64,000 nucleotides of DNA from Collinsella sp. AF02-46-1 (GCF_003465825.1 NZ_QSBV01000003.1:69336-133335), one strand, 5' to 3'. Counted from the first letter of the stretch, positions 25,842 to 34,564 are shown. The notes: generated from the sequence alone by a model not told the origin. Numbers and translations: made by a program.

Positions 25842-26142
25842 GTCAACCGATTTTGACCAATCCCGGTCACCGAATAATGGCCACCGTGCCTCCCCGCCGC
25901 CACTACGCTGGTGGCGCCAACACGCCGCCCTCGACAGGCTGCTCGACAAGGCGTCGGTGTTCGTGATGCGGGGCCCGAGCTACCGCGGCAGGGGGCTCGA
26001 CACGTACTCGGTGGAGGCCGTCCCCCAGGCGGTGAAGGTGAGGGGGATCCAGCCCGAGGGGATGTAGGAATGCGATAGGAAAGTCATAGATGCGGGCGTG
26101 TTGGCCAAAATGGGTCGGCCGGGATTGGTCAATCTCGGCCGA
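25842..26142. mobile_element. Internally deleted IS21-family remnant
   Basis: The ends are inverted repeats: TTGACCAATCCCGG (25853-25866) mirrors CCGGGATTGGTCAA (26119-26132), and matching continues with mismatches for about 31 bp. Between them only the C-terminal end of an IstB-like ATPase is left. The fragment is much GC-richer than the surrounding element. Confidence 0.6.
25909..26067 (+). pseudogene. IstB-like transposition ATPase, C-terminal fragment
   Basis: The frame reads WWRQHAALDRLLDKAS, then VFVMRGPSYRGRGLD and so on to PEGM and a TAG at 26065. The LLD...A-VFVMRGPSYRGRGLDTYS pattern is that of IstB C-termini in IS21-type elements. No start codon or ATPase core is left. Confidence 0.55.
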
Positions 26143-26373
26143 CTATATTTGGCTAAATTTTTCCGACACTAACATCGTGAATGTTGAGCGAGGTCATCGA
26201 CTTGATTTTTCTGGTGTTTGAGATATTAGCTTTCGCGATTTACCCTCCAAATTGCAGAGGTTTGAGACGACCGGAAAGGAATGCTTATGCTCGATTCTCC
26301 GTTCTTCAGCTACTGGGGAAAGGCGAAAGGAGTTGCTTTTCTCCATCACGGCAATATCGCATCGGGGCTCAAA

Positions 26374-26391
26374 GTCGTAAAAACGTCGTAA
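26374..26391. other. Right-end GTCGTAA repeats, possible integrase arm sites
   Basis: GTCGTAA stands at 26374-26380 and 26385-26391, 62 bp inside the right attachment core. It matches the heptamers near the left end. Confidence 0.4.
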
Positions 26392-26421
26392 GGTACGCGA
26401 TATGGTTCGCCGGGATCCTAA

Positions 26422-26484
26422 CTAGCTAGGCATTTTTCTGAATCTGCAGATATTCCCATGACAGATAAACAGTACGCGTTGCAT
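26422..26484 (-). pseudogene. Displaced 5' end of the tyrosine-phosphatase gene (attR)
   Basis: From the ATG at 26484 leftward the codons give MQRVLFICHGNICR, then diverge (FRKMPS) and stop at 26422. This is the start of a low-molecular-weight phosphatase, including the active-site loop, and corresponds to the MRKILFVCHGNICRS start of the gene at 18567. The shared core is 26453-26465. It is best explained as the original chromosomal start of that gene, cut off by insertion of the element. Confidence 0.7.
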
Positions 26485-26544
26485 AGAACGATACCTTTCA
26501 TATAGAAGGCTGCTAAAGAGTCGAAGCCGGGCGCATACAGAGTT

Positions 26545-27294
26545 TTATTTCTTAGCCAGTTTGAAGTAGCGCTCAAATATCAATTCGAAAACGTAATAGA
26601 ACATTAATCGACTGTCGAGGTCCATGCTGCCCAAGCGGATTTCTTTTTGCACGGTGTAGATAGGGTAGTCGGCTAGTTTCGAGAGAGAATTTCGAGAAAA
26701 GCCGGTGAGTGTGACGACCTTGCATCCGCGCGTTTTGGCTATCGATGTGGCGTCAATAGACACCTGCGTCTCGCCGCTTACGGAAACGCTGAAGACCAGG
26801 TCGTTTTTGCCAAGCAGTTCTGCGTAATGCCTCATGACATGGCGTTCGCTGAGCGTATCGGTGTTCTTGCCCATTATTTTGAGCTTTTCAGCCATCTCGA
26901 GGCACGGGTATTTCGAAAAGCCCGAGCAGAAGAACACGATATGCGAGGCGTCCTGGATAAGGCTTACAACCGAGTCGATGACCCGGTCGTTAATCAGGTC
27001 TTTTGTTTGTACGAGCTGGGTATCAAGAGGAAGTGCCTCGATAGTGAATCGATTGCGATCGAGCGAGGCGGAATACGATTGTTTGAGCTCCGTAAACCCC
27101 GAGAAGCCAAGCTTATGGGCAAGCCTTACGATCGTGTTGGGAGCGACAAAGAACCGTTCAGCAACGCCCTTAAGCGTGACATCGTCAATATCGTCACGCA
27201 GCTCGATGATGTAGCGCATGATCTCGCTTTCGAGATCGTTGAGCTTGCTCTCGCCAGCTCGCACATGATCATAAAAAGATTCTTGATCTTTCAT
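26545..27294 (-). CDS. MurR/RpiR family transcriptional regulator
   Basis: A 249-residue sugar-phosphate-responsive regulator. The N-terminal helix-turn-helix (LKGVAERFFVAPNTIVRLAHKLGFSGFTELKQ) is followed by a SIS domain (HIVFFCSGFSKYPCLEMAEKLKIMG, LVFSVSVSGETQVSIDAT) that would bind a phosphosugar. The ATG at 27294 is chosen because the protein then begins as RpiR proteins do; the open frame runs 64 codons further upstream without similarity. It is divergent from the GH4 and PTS genes and probably controls them. It ends 60 bp before the displaced phosphatase start, so the phosphatase may once have been the next gene in its transcript. Confidence 0.87.
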   Translation of the reverse strand: MKDQESFYDHVRAGESKLNDLESEIMRYIIELRDDIDDVTLKGVAERFFVAPNTIVRLAHKLGFSGFTELKQSYSASLDRNRFTIEALPLDTQLVQTKDLINDRVIDSVVSLIQDASHIVFFCSGFSKYPCLEMAEKLKIMGKNTDTLSERHVMRHYAELLGKNDLVFSVSVSGETQVSIDATSIAKTRGCKVVTLTGFSRNSLSKLADYPIYTVQKEIRLGSMDLDSRLMFYYVFELIFERYFKLAKK

Positions 27295-27592
27295 AAGATG
27301 TTTCAGCCCCTCGCACCTCGCCGTACATATGGTACCGCTTTGTGTAGCCAGGTGAGAAATCGGTAATCGGTCAAGATTGCCTATTACCCATGAACTGGGC
27401 AAACGTACGTGTCGGCCTACACATATCTGTGTCGTGAACGAAATCATGTGTCCCCGTTTCGCATTGACCTGCGCAGGGGCTTGCAAATGATCTCAAGTCG
27501 CAAAATATCAATCGAAACGAAGCAAGCCGAGGACAACCGCGGAGCCCAAGGTCTTCGAGAACACCGATCAGCCAACCCTGGAGGGACGGAAC

Positions 27593-28918
27593 ATGAAGGA
27601 TAAGCTCAATATTGTGATCGTTGGCGGCGGCTCCACGTGGTGCCCTGGCATTCTTAAAGCCCTGACCAAGCACATGGACATTCTGCCGCTGAACCGCGTG
27701 ATGCTCTATGACATCGATGCCGAGCGCCAGCGTCCGATCGGCGAGTTTGGCAAGATCCTCTTCGCCGAGGAGGAGCCCGGTGTGGAGTTTGGTTACACCA
27801 CCGATAAGGACGAGGCATACACTGACGTTGACTTTGTGCTCTGCCAGATTCGTACCGGCGGCTACGAGATGCGCAGCAAGGATGAGAAGATTCCGCTGCA
27901 TATGGGAATCATCGGCCAGGAAACGGTGGGCCCCGGCGGCATGGCTTACGGTATGCGCTCCATGCATGACATGGTTGAGATCGTCAACGACGTTCGCGCT
28001 CATAGCCCGGAGGCGTGGATTATCAACTACACCAACCCGGCTGCTATTGTGGCATATGGTCTCGAGCGCGTTCTGCCCGATGAGCATCGCGTCCTCAACA
28101 TCTGCGACCAGCCTGTCAACCTCATGCGCTCTTACGGTCGCCTGCTCGGTCGCGATATGAGCAAGACGGAGCCCGTGTACTTTGGCCTCAATCACTTCGG
28201 TTGGTTCAAGCACATCTACGATGAAGAGGGTCATGACCTCGTCCCGCAGATTAAGGAGTACACGGAGAAGAACGGCTTCCTTCCTGCCGATGCCGAGCAG
28301 CGTGACCAGTCCTGGCTTGATACCTACGCCATGGTCAAGGACATGCTCGAGGACTTCCCCGACTATCTGCCCAACACTTATCTGCAGTACTATCTGTATC
28401 CCGAGTACAAGGTCGCTCACCTCGACCCCGACTACACTCGCTCCGATGAGGTTATCAACGGCCGTGAGAAGCGCGTGTTCGCCGAGTGCGAGCGTGTTGC
28501 CAAAGTCGGCACCGCAAAGAACTCCTCGGTTGTGCAGAACGATGCTCATGGCGATATGATCGTGGAAATCACCTCGGCCATTTATCGCAACACCAACAAG
28601 ACCTTCATTGTCATTGTGCCCAACAACGGCATTATCGAGGGCATGCCCGATGACGCCATGGTCGAGGTCGCGGCAAGCGTGGGCGCCAATGGCCCGCAGC
28701 CCTATGCTGTTGGCAAGATTGGCACCTTCTATCGCGGCCTTATGGAGAACCAGTACGCCTATGAGCGCCTGACTGTTGAGGCTTGGATGGAGGGTTCCTA
28801 CGAGAAGGCTCTGCAGGCACTCACGCTTAATCGTCTGGTCGGTGATGCTAAGAAGGCTCGTAAGGTGCTCGACAAGCTCATCGAGGCGAACAAGGATTAT
28901 TGGCCGGAGCTTAAGTAA
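27593..28918 (+). CDS. GH4 family 6-phospho-glycosidase (maltose-6'-phosphate glucosidase type)
   Basis: A cytoplasmic NAD- and metal-dependent glycosidase of 441 residues. It shows the dinucleotide loop IVIVGGGSTWCPG at the N-terminus, IINYTNPAAIV near residue 145, NICDQP near 170 (the Cys metal-binding motif, where GlvA-type enzymes have CDMP), and LNHFGWF near 200. The family opens phosphorylated disaccharides by an oxidation-elimination route. The next gene is an alpha-glucoside-type PTS permease, so the likely substrate is an alpha-glucoside phosphorylated on uptake. GGAGGGACGG precedes the ATG. A paralogue lies at 33239-34564 with its own PTS. Confidence 0.88.
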   Translation: MKDKLNIVIVGGGSTWCPGILKALTKHMDILPLNRVMLYDIDAERQRPIGEFGKILFAEEEPGVEFGYTTDKDEAYTDVDFVLCQIRTGGYEMRSKDEKIPLHMGIIGQETVGPGGMAYGMRSMHDMVEIVNDVRAHSPEAWIINYTNPAAIVAYGLERVLPDEHRVLNICDQPVNLMRSYGRLLGRDMSKTEPVYFGLNHFGWFKHIYDEEGHDLVPQIKEYTEKNGFLPADAEQRDQSWLDTYAMVKDMLEDFPDYLPNTYLQYYLYPEYKVAHLDPDYTRSDEVINGREKRVFAECERVAKVGTAKNSSVVQNDAHGDMIVEITSAIYRNTNKTFIVIVPNNGIIEGMPDDAMVEVAASVGANGPQPYAVGKIGTFYRGLMENQYAYERLTVEAWMEGSYEKALQALTLNRLVGDAKKARKVLDKLIEANKDYWPELK

Positions 28919-28947
28919 CTAGTTCCATATCGCTTGATAACTGTTAT

Positions 28948-28985
28948 GGGGCGTGTGGATTGTAGAGCCGCGCGCCCCGTTTCTT
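28948..28985 (+). terminator. Attenuator-like hairpin between GH4 and PTS genes
   Basis: GGGGCG and CGCGCCCC-type arms enclose a loop around GGATTGTAGAGCC. GTTTCTTT follows. Its place between two co-directional operon genes suggests partial termination or mRNA processing. Confidence 0.4.
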
Positions 28986-29000
28986 TAAGAGGGGTATCCC

Positions 29001-30563
29001 ATGAACAAAGATGAGCTGCTGGCAAAGTTCCAGCGCCTGGGCAAAGTCCTCATGACGCCCGTGCTGATTCTGCCAATTGCCGGCATCCTCCAGGGCTTTG
29101 GCAATGCCTTTACCAGCCCCACCCTTACGGCAGCTGTTCCCTGGCTTGCTGCTCCGGGCTTTGCGATTTTCTTTTCGATTCTCAAGGCCGCAGCCGGCAT
29201 CGTTATGAACAACATCCCGGTTATCTTCTCGATTTGTCTCGCCTATGGCTTCGCCAAGTCCGAGAAGGCTACCGCGGCGCTTTGTGGCTTTTTGGGCTAC
29301 ATGTGCATGAATTCCGTGATGGGCACGTTCCTTACGGCGACTGGCGTTATCGATCCCGCGAATCTTACGACGGGCCAGAGCACGATTCTCGGTATCACCA
29401 CGCTCGACACTGGCGTTATCGGCGGTCTTCTGGTGGGCGCAATCGTCGCATGGTTGCATAACCGTTACTACAAGATTGAGCTGCCCGCCGTGTTCTCCAT
29501 CTTCAACGGTACGCGCTTTATTCCGGCGGTAACGCTGCTCTCATGCAGCATCCTCGCATTGGTCATGTCCTTTGTTTTCCCGTTTATTCAGAACGCTCTC
29601 GGTGCGCTGTCCGAGTTCATCAAGACTACGGGTGCCTTTGGTGCATTTGTCTACGGTGCCGGCGAACGCATGCTCCTGCCTTTTGGCCTGCATCACTTTG
29701 TCTATTTGCCGTTCTTCTTCACGTCGCTCGGTGGCGTCGAGACCATCGACGGCCAGACCGTTCAGGGCGCTATCAATATCTACAATGCGATCCTGGGCTC
29801 TCCCAGCACGCCGTTTAACATCGAGGTCAGCCGTTTTGTCATGAACGGCAAGGTTATCTTCGCCATGTTCGGCCTGCCCGGCGCTGCACTCGCCTTCTAC
29901 AAGACGGCGCTTCCCAAGAACAAGAAGAAGACCGCAGCGCTCATGATCGCCATCGTGGTGCCTTGCATCCTCTCCGGCATTACCGAGCCGCTCGAGTATT
30001 CCTTCCTGTTTATCGCGCCCATCCTCTACGTGTTCCACGCTCTCATGGCTGGTCTTGCCTATGCACTGACCTATGTCCTGCAGTTCAACGTGGCTGGTTC
30101 CGCGTCCTTCGGTGGCCCGCTCTTGTCGTTGATCTTTAACGGCATTATGGGTGCAGCCAAGGGCTCCAACTGGCAGGTTATCCTGTTCCTTGGCCCCATC
30201 TACTTCGTGGTGTACTACTTCGTCTTCAAGTTCATCATTCTTAAGAAGGACCTTAAGACCCCTGGCCGCGAGGAAGAGTCCGACGACGAGGCCGAAAAGG
30301 CTCCCAAGACCGTGATCAGCGACCTCATTCCCGCCATCGTTGAGGCAGTGGGCGGCGACAACAATATTAAGTCTGTCGAGGCTTGTTTCACCCGTCTGCG
30401 CATCCAGCTCAATGACTGTGACAAGGTGGTTGATGACGCCGAGTTTACCGAAAAGCTTGAAGCGCGTGGCATCGTGCATGTCAACGGCGGCGTGCAGATT
30501 GTCTACGGCAACATGGCATCTAACTACGCAACTCAGATGCGCGAGCTGCTGGGTATGGAGTAA
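29001..30563 (+). CDS. PTS permease EIICB, alpha-glucoside/maltose type
   Basis: A 520-residue inner membrane permease fused to its cytoplasmic phosphotransfer domain. The EIIC part has about ten helices and the glucose-superfamily motifs ERMLLPFGLHHFVYLPFFFT and ITEPLEYSFLFIAP. The C-terminal 90 residues form an EIIB domain, with the phospho-Cys in VEACFTRLRIQL. No EIIA domain is attached, so phosphate must come from a separate EIIA elsewhere. It follows the GH4 gene, which would hydrolyse its phosphorylated product. AAGAGGGG precedes the ATG. A close paralogue is at 31634-33214. Confidence 0.92.
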   Translation: MNKDELLAKFQRLGKVLMTPVLILPIAGILQGFGNAFTSPTLTAAVPWLAAPGFAIFFSILKAAAGIVMNNIPVIFSICLAYGFAKSEKATAALCGFLGYMCMNSVMGTFLTATGVIDPANLTTGQSTILGITTLDTGVIGGLLVGAIVAWLHNRYYKIELPAVFSIFNGTRFIPAVTLLSCSILALVMSFVFPFIQNALGALSEFIKTTGAFGAFVYGAGERMLLPFGLHHFVYLPFFFTSLGGVETIDGQTVQGAINIYNAILGSPSTPFNIEVSRFVMNGKVIFAMFGLPGAALAFYKTALPKNKKKTAALMIAIVVPCILSGITEPLEYSFLFIAPILYVFHALMAGLAYALTYVLQFNVAGSASFGGPLLSLIFNGIMGAAKGSNWQVILFLGPIYFVVYYFVFKFIILKKDLKTPGREEESDDEAEKAPKTVISDLIPAIVEAVGGDNNIKSVEACFTRLRIQLNDCDKVVDDAEFTEKLEARGIVHVNGGVQIVYGNMASNYATQMRELLGME

Positions 30564-30591
30564 ACGACTCAACCACACGATCAAGATTAAT

Positions 30592-30631
30592 ACAGGTCGG
30601 CGTCCGATTCTTCAATCGGGCGCCGACCTGT
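30592..30631. terminator. Terminator after the GH4-PTS operon
   Basis: ACAGGTCGGCG pairs perfectly with CGCCGACCTGT, extended by a short inner stem. TGCTGTTTTG follows. The convergent RpiR gene ends 125 bp further on. Confidence 0.75.
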
Positions 30632-30755
30632 GCTGTTTTGGGGCGAATGGGCAAGTACATGACGTGCTCGCTGCTCTCTTTTGGCACTGCCTATCGTGTA
30701 TTCGGACGCCTTGCGACGGTGAGGTGCGTTCTTTTCAGTTCTAGCATGTTTGCGG

Positions 30756-31556
30756 CTAGCGCTGCGCCCGAAGTCGATTTGCACAGCTGATATATAGAGC
30801 GTTAACCGCGCTTTGTAGGCTCATGCCCTCAACCAAGGCGGTCGAATACTCGCTGAGTGACTCCGTGCTCACGGGTAGCAAGAGCTCACGCGCCCCGTTG
30901 TTATCGAATGCCATGTTGCTCGATATCCAAATAACGCGGCAACCTCGCCGCTTGGCCTCAACGTAAAGATTGAAGATATAGCTCGTCTTTCCTGAGAACG
31001 ATACAAAGATGGTTAGATCGTCGGGTTGGAGCAGACAGAGTGACGTCTCCTGTCCCTTGACGGAGCCAAATGAGAAGCACAGTCGGTTTACGCGGCTCAG
31101 CTTTTCGCAGAGTGAGCGGGCGGCGAGATTGGAGAATGAGCTTCCGTATACGTAGACATTTTGCGCATCGAGAAGCCAGTCAACGGCCTGCTCGAGTCGA
31201 TCCTCAGTGAGCAGGCGTTTTGTTTCAAGCAAAGAGGTCTCTACGATATCGAAATACCAGGGTATATCGATTTGCTTATGAGCCCTTGCCTCGGTTGTCT
31301 CACGCTGGAGCCAAGCGTTGAAGTCGTCAACTTGCTCTTTGAACGATCGAAAGCTCGAGCCGTTTACGCGCCTGCAGAAGCGTGAGATGGTCGCGGGCGA
31401 TGTATTGCACGCGCGGGCAAGTTCTTCTATTGAGAGCTCTGGGACCTCGTCGTGATGGGAAAGGGCGTAGAGTGCGATGTGGGCGTCAAGGCTGCCGCCC
31501 TTCTCGACGTCTTCGATACAAGACCTGAGGTTCGAATAGACCTCGTACATCGACAT
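30756..31556 (-). CDS. MurR/RpiR family transcriptional regulator (second copy)
   Basis: A 266-residue regulator with a helix-turn-helix at about residues 40-70 (LSIEELARACNTSPATISRFCRRVNGSSFRSFKEQ) and a SIS domain (QNVYVYGSSFSNLAARSLCEKL, TIFVSFSGKTSYIFNL). GGAG lies 8 nt before the ATG. It is the last gene of the leftward GH4-PTS-RpiR operon, so it is made together with the genes it probably controls. It is only distantly similar to the other RpiR protein (26545-27294), so the two modules probably answer to different phosphosugars. Confidence 0.88.
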   Translation of the reverse strand: MSMYEVYSNLRSCIEDVEKGGSLDAHIALYALSHHDEVPELSIEELARACNTSPATISRFCRRVNGSSFRSFKEQVDDFNAWLQRETTEARAHKQIDIPWYFDIVETSLLETKRLLTEDRLEQAVDWLLDAQNVYVYGSSFSNLAARSLCEKLSRVNRLCFSFGSVKGQETSLCLLQPDDLTIFVSFSGKTSYIFNLYVEAKRRGCRVIWISSNMAFDNNGARELLLPVSTESLSEYSTALVEGMSLQSAVNALYISCANRLRAQR

Positions 31557-31575
31557 TCAAATCACTCCAAACAAT

Positions 31576-31611
31576 AATGCCCCGGAGCGGATATGCCATC
31601 TCCGGAGCATT
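31576..31611 (-). terminator. Intercistronic hairpin between PTS and RpiR genes
   Basis: AATGCTCCGGAG pairs with CTCCGGGGCATT with one G-T pair. The following ATTATTGTTT is weakly T-rich. It lies just after the PTS stop and before the regulator's ribosome site, so it could lower regulator output. Confidence 0.45.
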
Positions 31612-31633
31612 GTGGTGAAGCTATGGGACGGAT

Positions 31634-33214
31634 TTATTCCATGCCCAAGTATTCTCTCATTTCGACTTTGTAGACAGAAGCTTTATTGCCGTAAACGATC
31701 TGAACACCGCCGCCAACGTGCACGATGGCACTGGCGCCGAGGTCTTTGGTGAAGACGCTATCGTCCTTGACTAGGGCGGTGTCTTTGAGGCTGAGCCTCA
31801 GGCGAGTGAAGCAGGCGTTGACACCCGAGATGTTATCGGCGCCGCCCACGGCTTCCACGATCTGTGGGATGAGCTCGCTTACCTGGACAGGTGCTTTGGA
31901 GTCGATTGCCGACGTGTCATCCGCTGCCTGCGTGTCATCATCCTCGCGGCCCGAGGTTTTGAGGTCAAATTTCTTGATAAAGGCGCGGAACAGCACGTAA
32001 TAGATCCCGAAGTAAGCGATGCCGAGCGGAATAAGCCAGAACCAGTTGGAGCCTTTGTCGGCGTTCATGATGCCGTTGAAGATCCACGAGAGGAGCGGTC
32101 CGCCGAAGGCGGAAGGCCCGGGCACATTGAACTGTACTAGGTAGGTGAGTACATACGCGATGCCGCACAGCAGGGCGTGGACCACATAGAGTACGGGTGC
32201 TACAAAGAGGAAGGAGTACTCGAGCGGTTCGGTTATGCCCATGATGGCGGCCGGGATAACGGCGGCGATCATGAGGGAGCCGACCTTCTTTTTATTCTCG
32301 GGACGGGCACAGTGGTAGATGGCGAGTGCCGCCGCGGGCAGGCCGCACATGGCGAACAGCACCTTGCCGTTCATGACGTATTTTGAGATGTCGATGTCGT
32401 ACATCATGCCGGGCGTGTTGAGCATGGCGTTGTAGATGTTGACAGCACTTTCGACGGTCTGGCCGTCAACCTGGATGCTACCGCCCAGAGAAGTGAAGAA
32501 AAACGGCAGGTAGATGAAATGATGCAGGCCGAAGGGCAGAAGCATGCGCTCGGAGAAGCCATAGATGAACGCGCCAAACACCCCGGTGGAATCGATGAGT
32601 GTCGAGGCGGCCTTTAGGCCGGTTTGCACAAATGGGAACACGAAGGCGAGTGCAACGCCCACCAGGCTCGCGAAAACGACGGTGAGGGCGGGGACGCAGC
32701 GTGTGCCGTTGAAGATGCCGAGCACCGGCGGAAGCTGCACCTTATAGAATCGGTTGTGGATCCACGCGACTACCAAGCCGATGATGATGCCGCCGAATAC
32801 GCCGGTGTCGAGTGTGGTTACGCCCAGGATGGCGTTCTGACCGGTCTGCAGGTTGGCGGGATCGATGGTGCCCAGCAGGATAAGCAGCTGACCCATGATT
32901 GTGTTCATGGTCATATAGCCGATGAAGCCTGAGAGTGCGGCGGTCGCCTTCTCGGCCTTGGCGTAACCGTAGGCGATGCAGATTGCAAAGAGAACCGAGA
33001 TGTTACCATTGATAACGTTGCCGGCTGCTTTGATGAGTGTGCTAAAGATCACCATTGGCTCGGTGCCCAAAAGCGGGCAGAGCGAGATGAGGTTAGCATT
33101 GGAAAGGGCGGAGCCCAGACCGACCAAAATGCCGGAAACGGGCAGGAGGAGGACCGGCGCCATGAGCACCTTGCCGAGTCTCTGGAACTCGCTGTAGAGC
33201 TTGCTTTCTTTCAT
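31634..33214 (-). CDS. PTS permease EIICB, alpha-glucoside type (second copy)
   Basis: A 526-residue fusion of an EIIC membrane domain (SERMLLPFGLHHFIYLPFFFT, ITEPLEYSFLFVAP) and a C-terminal EIIB domain with phospho-Cys in VNACFTRLRLSL. It is clearly a paralogue of the permease at 29001-30563 throughout its length, with a different linker of about 35 residues (acidic, Thr/Ala-rich). There is no EIIA domain. It lies between a GH4 glycosidase gene (upstream, 24 nt) and an RpiR regulator gene (downstream) in one leftward operon. The paralogous pairs probably take different alpha-glucosides or were kept for different regulation. Confidence 0.92.
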   Translation of the reverse strand: MKESKLYSEFQRLGKVLMAPVLLLPVSGILVGLGSALSNANLISLCPLLGTEPMVIFSTLIKAAGNVINGNISVLFAICIAYGYAKAEKATAALSGFIGYMTMNTIMGQLLILLGTIDPANLQTGQNAILGVTTLDTGVFGGIIIGLVVAWIHNRFYKVQLPPVLGIFNGTRCVPALTVVFASLVGVALAFVFPFVQTGLKAASTLIDSTGVFGAFIYGFSERMLLPFGLHHFIYLPFFFTSLGGSIQVDGQTVESAVNIYNAMLNTPGMMYDIDISKYVMNGKVLFAMCGLPAAALAIYHCARPENKKKVGSLMIAAVIPAAIMGITEPLEYSFLFVAPVLYVVHALLCGIAYVLTYLVQFNVPGPSAFGGPLLSWIFNGIMNADKGSNWFWLIPLGIAYFGIYYVLFRAFIKKFDLKTSGREDDDTQAADDTSAIDSKAPVQVSELIPQIVEAVGGADNISGVNACFTRLRLSLKDTALVKDDSVFTKDLGASAIVHVGGGVQIVYGNKASVYKVEMREYLGME

Positions 33215-33238
33215 GATGTTCCTTCGATGCGCGGGGAG

Positions 33239-34564
33239 TTAGGACAGGGTCGGCCAATAATCGCCGTTCGCTTCGATCAGGTCGTCGAGGATTTGGCGCG
33301 CGACGGTAGTCGAAGGGACGGTCTTGTTGATCGCGATGGCTTCGAGCGCCTTCTGGTAGGAATGCTCGTAATATGCGTCGACGGCGAGCTTCTCGCTGGC
33401 ATTCTGCTCTTCGATAAGCCCCTTGTAAAAGGTGGGGATAGCAGGCTGGCTGATGGGTTCAGGGCCCCAAGAGCGCAGGTAGGCGGGGACCTCGACCATG
33501 GCGTCATCGGGCAGATTGGGGATGGCGCCGTTATTCTCGACGATTACGAGATAACGTTCGCACTTGTTGTAGGCGATAGAGGCGGCTGCGTCGACGATAA
33601 AGTCGCCAAAGACCGTGAAGCTCTGTACGGGGCTCTTGTAATTGGCGGGATCTGCCAGGTACTTGTCGTGCTCGGCAAACATCTCCTTCTCGCGTCCGTT
33701 GATGACGTTGTCGGCGCGCGTCCAGTTGGGGTCCATGTCATCTGCCATGTCTTTGGAGTACAGGTAGTACTGCAGGTAGCTGTTGGGCAGATACTCGGGA
33801 TAGTCCTTCACAATCTTGACGTATTGACCCCAGGTGTGCATCCAGTCCTTGTCCTTGTGATGCTTGTCGCTCACGGCCATGCCGTGCTCGAGAATCATCT
33901 GACGGAGCTCCGGCAGACGATCGCGTCCCTGCTTGTCGTAGATTTTGGTAAACCAGCCAAAGTGATTGAGTCCAAAATACATGGGGTCGATATCGCGCCA
34001 GCTGGGAAGTCCGAGCATCTTAGAGTACGAGAGCAAGATAGCCGTGGGCATATCGCAGATGTTAAGGATATGGTCGTTGTTAAACTCGCGACGTGTGGCC
34101 TCGGCGACAACTGCGGCGGGGTTGGAATAGTTGAGGATCCAGGCGTCTGGACTGTATTTCTTGGCGTAGCGTACGAGGTCGAAGACGCCGGGGATGGACC
34201 TGATGCCATAGGAGATCGAACCGCCGGCGCCGCAGGTTTCCTGTCCTACACAACCGTACTTGAGAGGGATGCGCTCGTCCTGGCGACGCATCTGAAGGCC
34301 ACCCTGGCGGATTTGTGCGAAGACGAAGTCGACATCGGTGAATGCCTTTTCGGGATCGGTCGTCACGACAACTTCAATGTCAGGAGCTTCCTGCTCGATG
34401 AACTGCTTCATGATGTCGTAGACGAGATGCATGCGCTTCTCGTCGATGTCGTACAGGGCGAGTTTGCGCAGCGGCAATTCGTTTTTCTTCTGCAATAGGC
34501 TCTGGATGATGCCGGGAGTGTGGGTGCTGCCGGCCCCGGCGATTACAACTGCTTTCTTGTCCAT
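33239..34564 (-). CDS. GH4 family 6-phospho-alpha-glucosidase (GlvA/MalH type)
   Basis: A 441-residue NAD- and metal-dependent glycosidase. The dinucleotide loop is VVIAGAGSTHTPG, followed by ILNYSNPAAVV, NICDMP (exactly the Cys-Asp-Met-Pro metal motif of GlvA-type 6-phospho-alpha-glucosidases) and LNHFGWF. It heads the leftward operon with the second PTS permease and RpiR regulator. CGAAAGGGG precedes the ATG. Compared with the paralogue at 27593, which has CDQP, this copy is closer to the characterised alpha-glucosidase pattern, so maltose-6'-phosphate or a related phosphodisaccharide is a reasonable substrate. Confidence 0.9.
   Translation of the reverse strand: MDKKAVVIAGAGSTHTPGIIQSLLQKKNELPLRKLALYDIDEKRMHLVYDIMKQFIEQEAPDIEVVVTTDPEKAFTDVDFVFAQIRQGGLQMRRQDERIPLKYGCVGQETCGAGGSISYGIRSIPGVFDLVRYAKKYSPDAWILNYSNPAAVVAEATRREFNNDHILNICDMPTAILLSYSKMLGLPSWRDIDPMYFGLNHFGWFTKIYDKQGRDRLPELRQMILEHGMAVSDKHHKDKDWMHTWGQYVKIVKDYPEYLPNSYLQYYLYSKDMADDMDPNWTRADNVINGREKEMFAEHDKYLADPANYKSPVQSFTVFGDFIVDAAASIAYNKCERYLVIVENNGAIPNLPDDAMVEVPAYLRSWGPEPISQPAIPTFYKGLIEEQNASEKLAVDAYYEHSYQKALEAIAINKTVPSTTVARQILDDLIEANGDYWPTLS

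Larger units (their letters stand above)
18536..26465. mobile_element. Integrative element with Tn916-type integrase, decaying
   Basis: About 7.9 kb of visibly lower GC lies between two copies of TTCCCATGACAGA (18536-18548 and 26453-26465). Both are within the codons for CHGN of a tyrosine-phosphatase gene. The contents, read leftward from the right end, are an ABC-F ATPase, two small proteins, an FtsK-like protein, a HUH/helicase Rep and a tyrosine integrase. This order recalls the Orf22/21/20-Int part of Tn916-type elements without a mating-channel module, so it would be an integrative mobilisable element at most. In-frame stops in rep and a small gene, a likely P-loop deletion in the FtsK-like gene and an internal IS21 scar suggest it is no longer active. 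Confidence 0.75.

Noticed and set aside
26181..26429. 82-residue open frame near the right end of the element
   Set aside because: No good ribosome site and composition unlike a protein. It overlaps the probable integrase-binding repeats and the phosphatase remnant.
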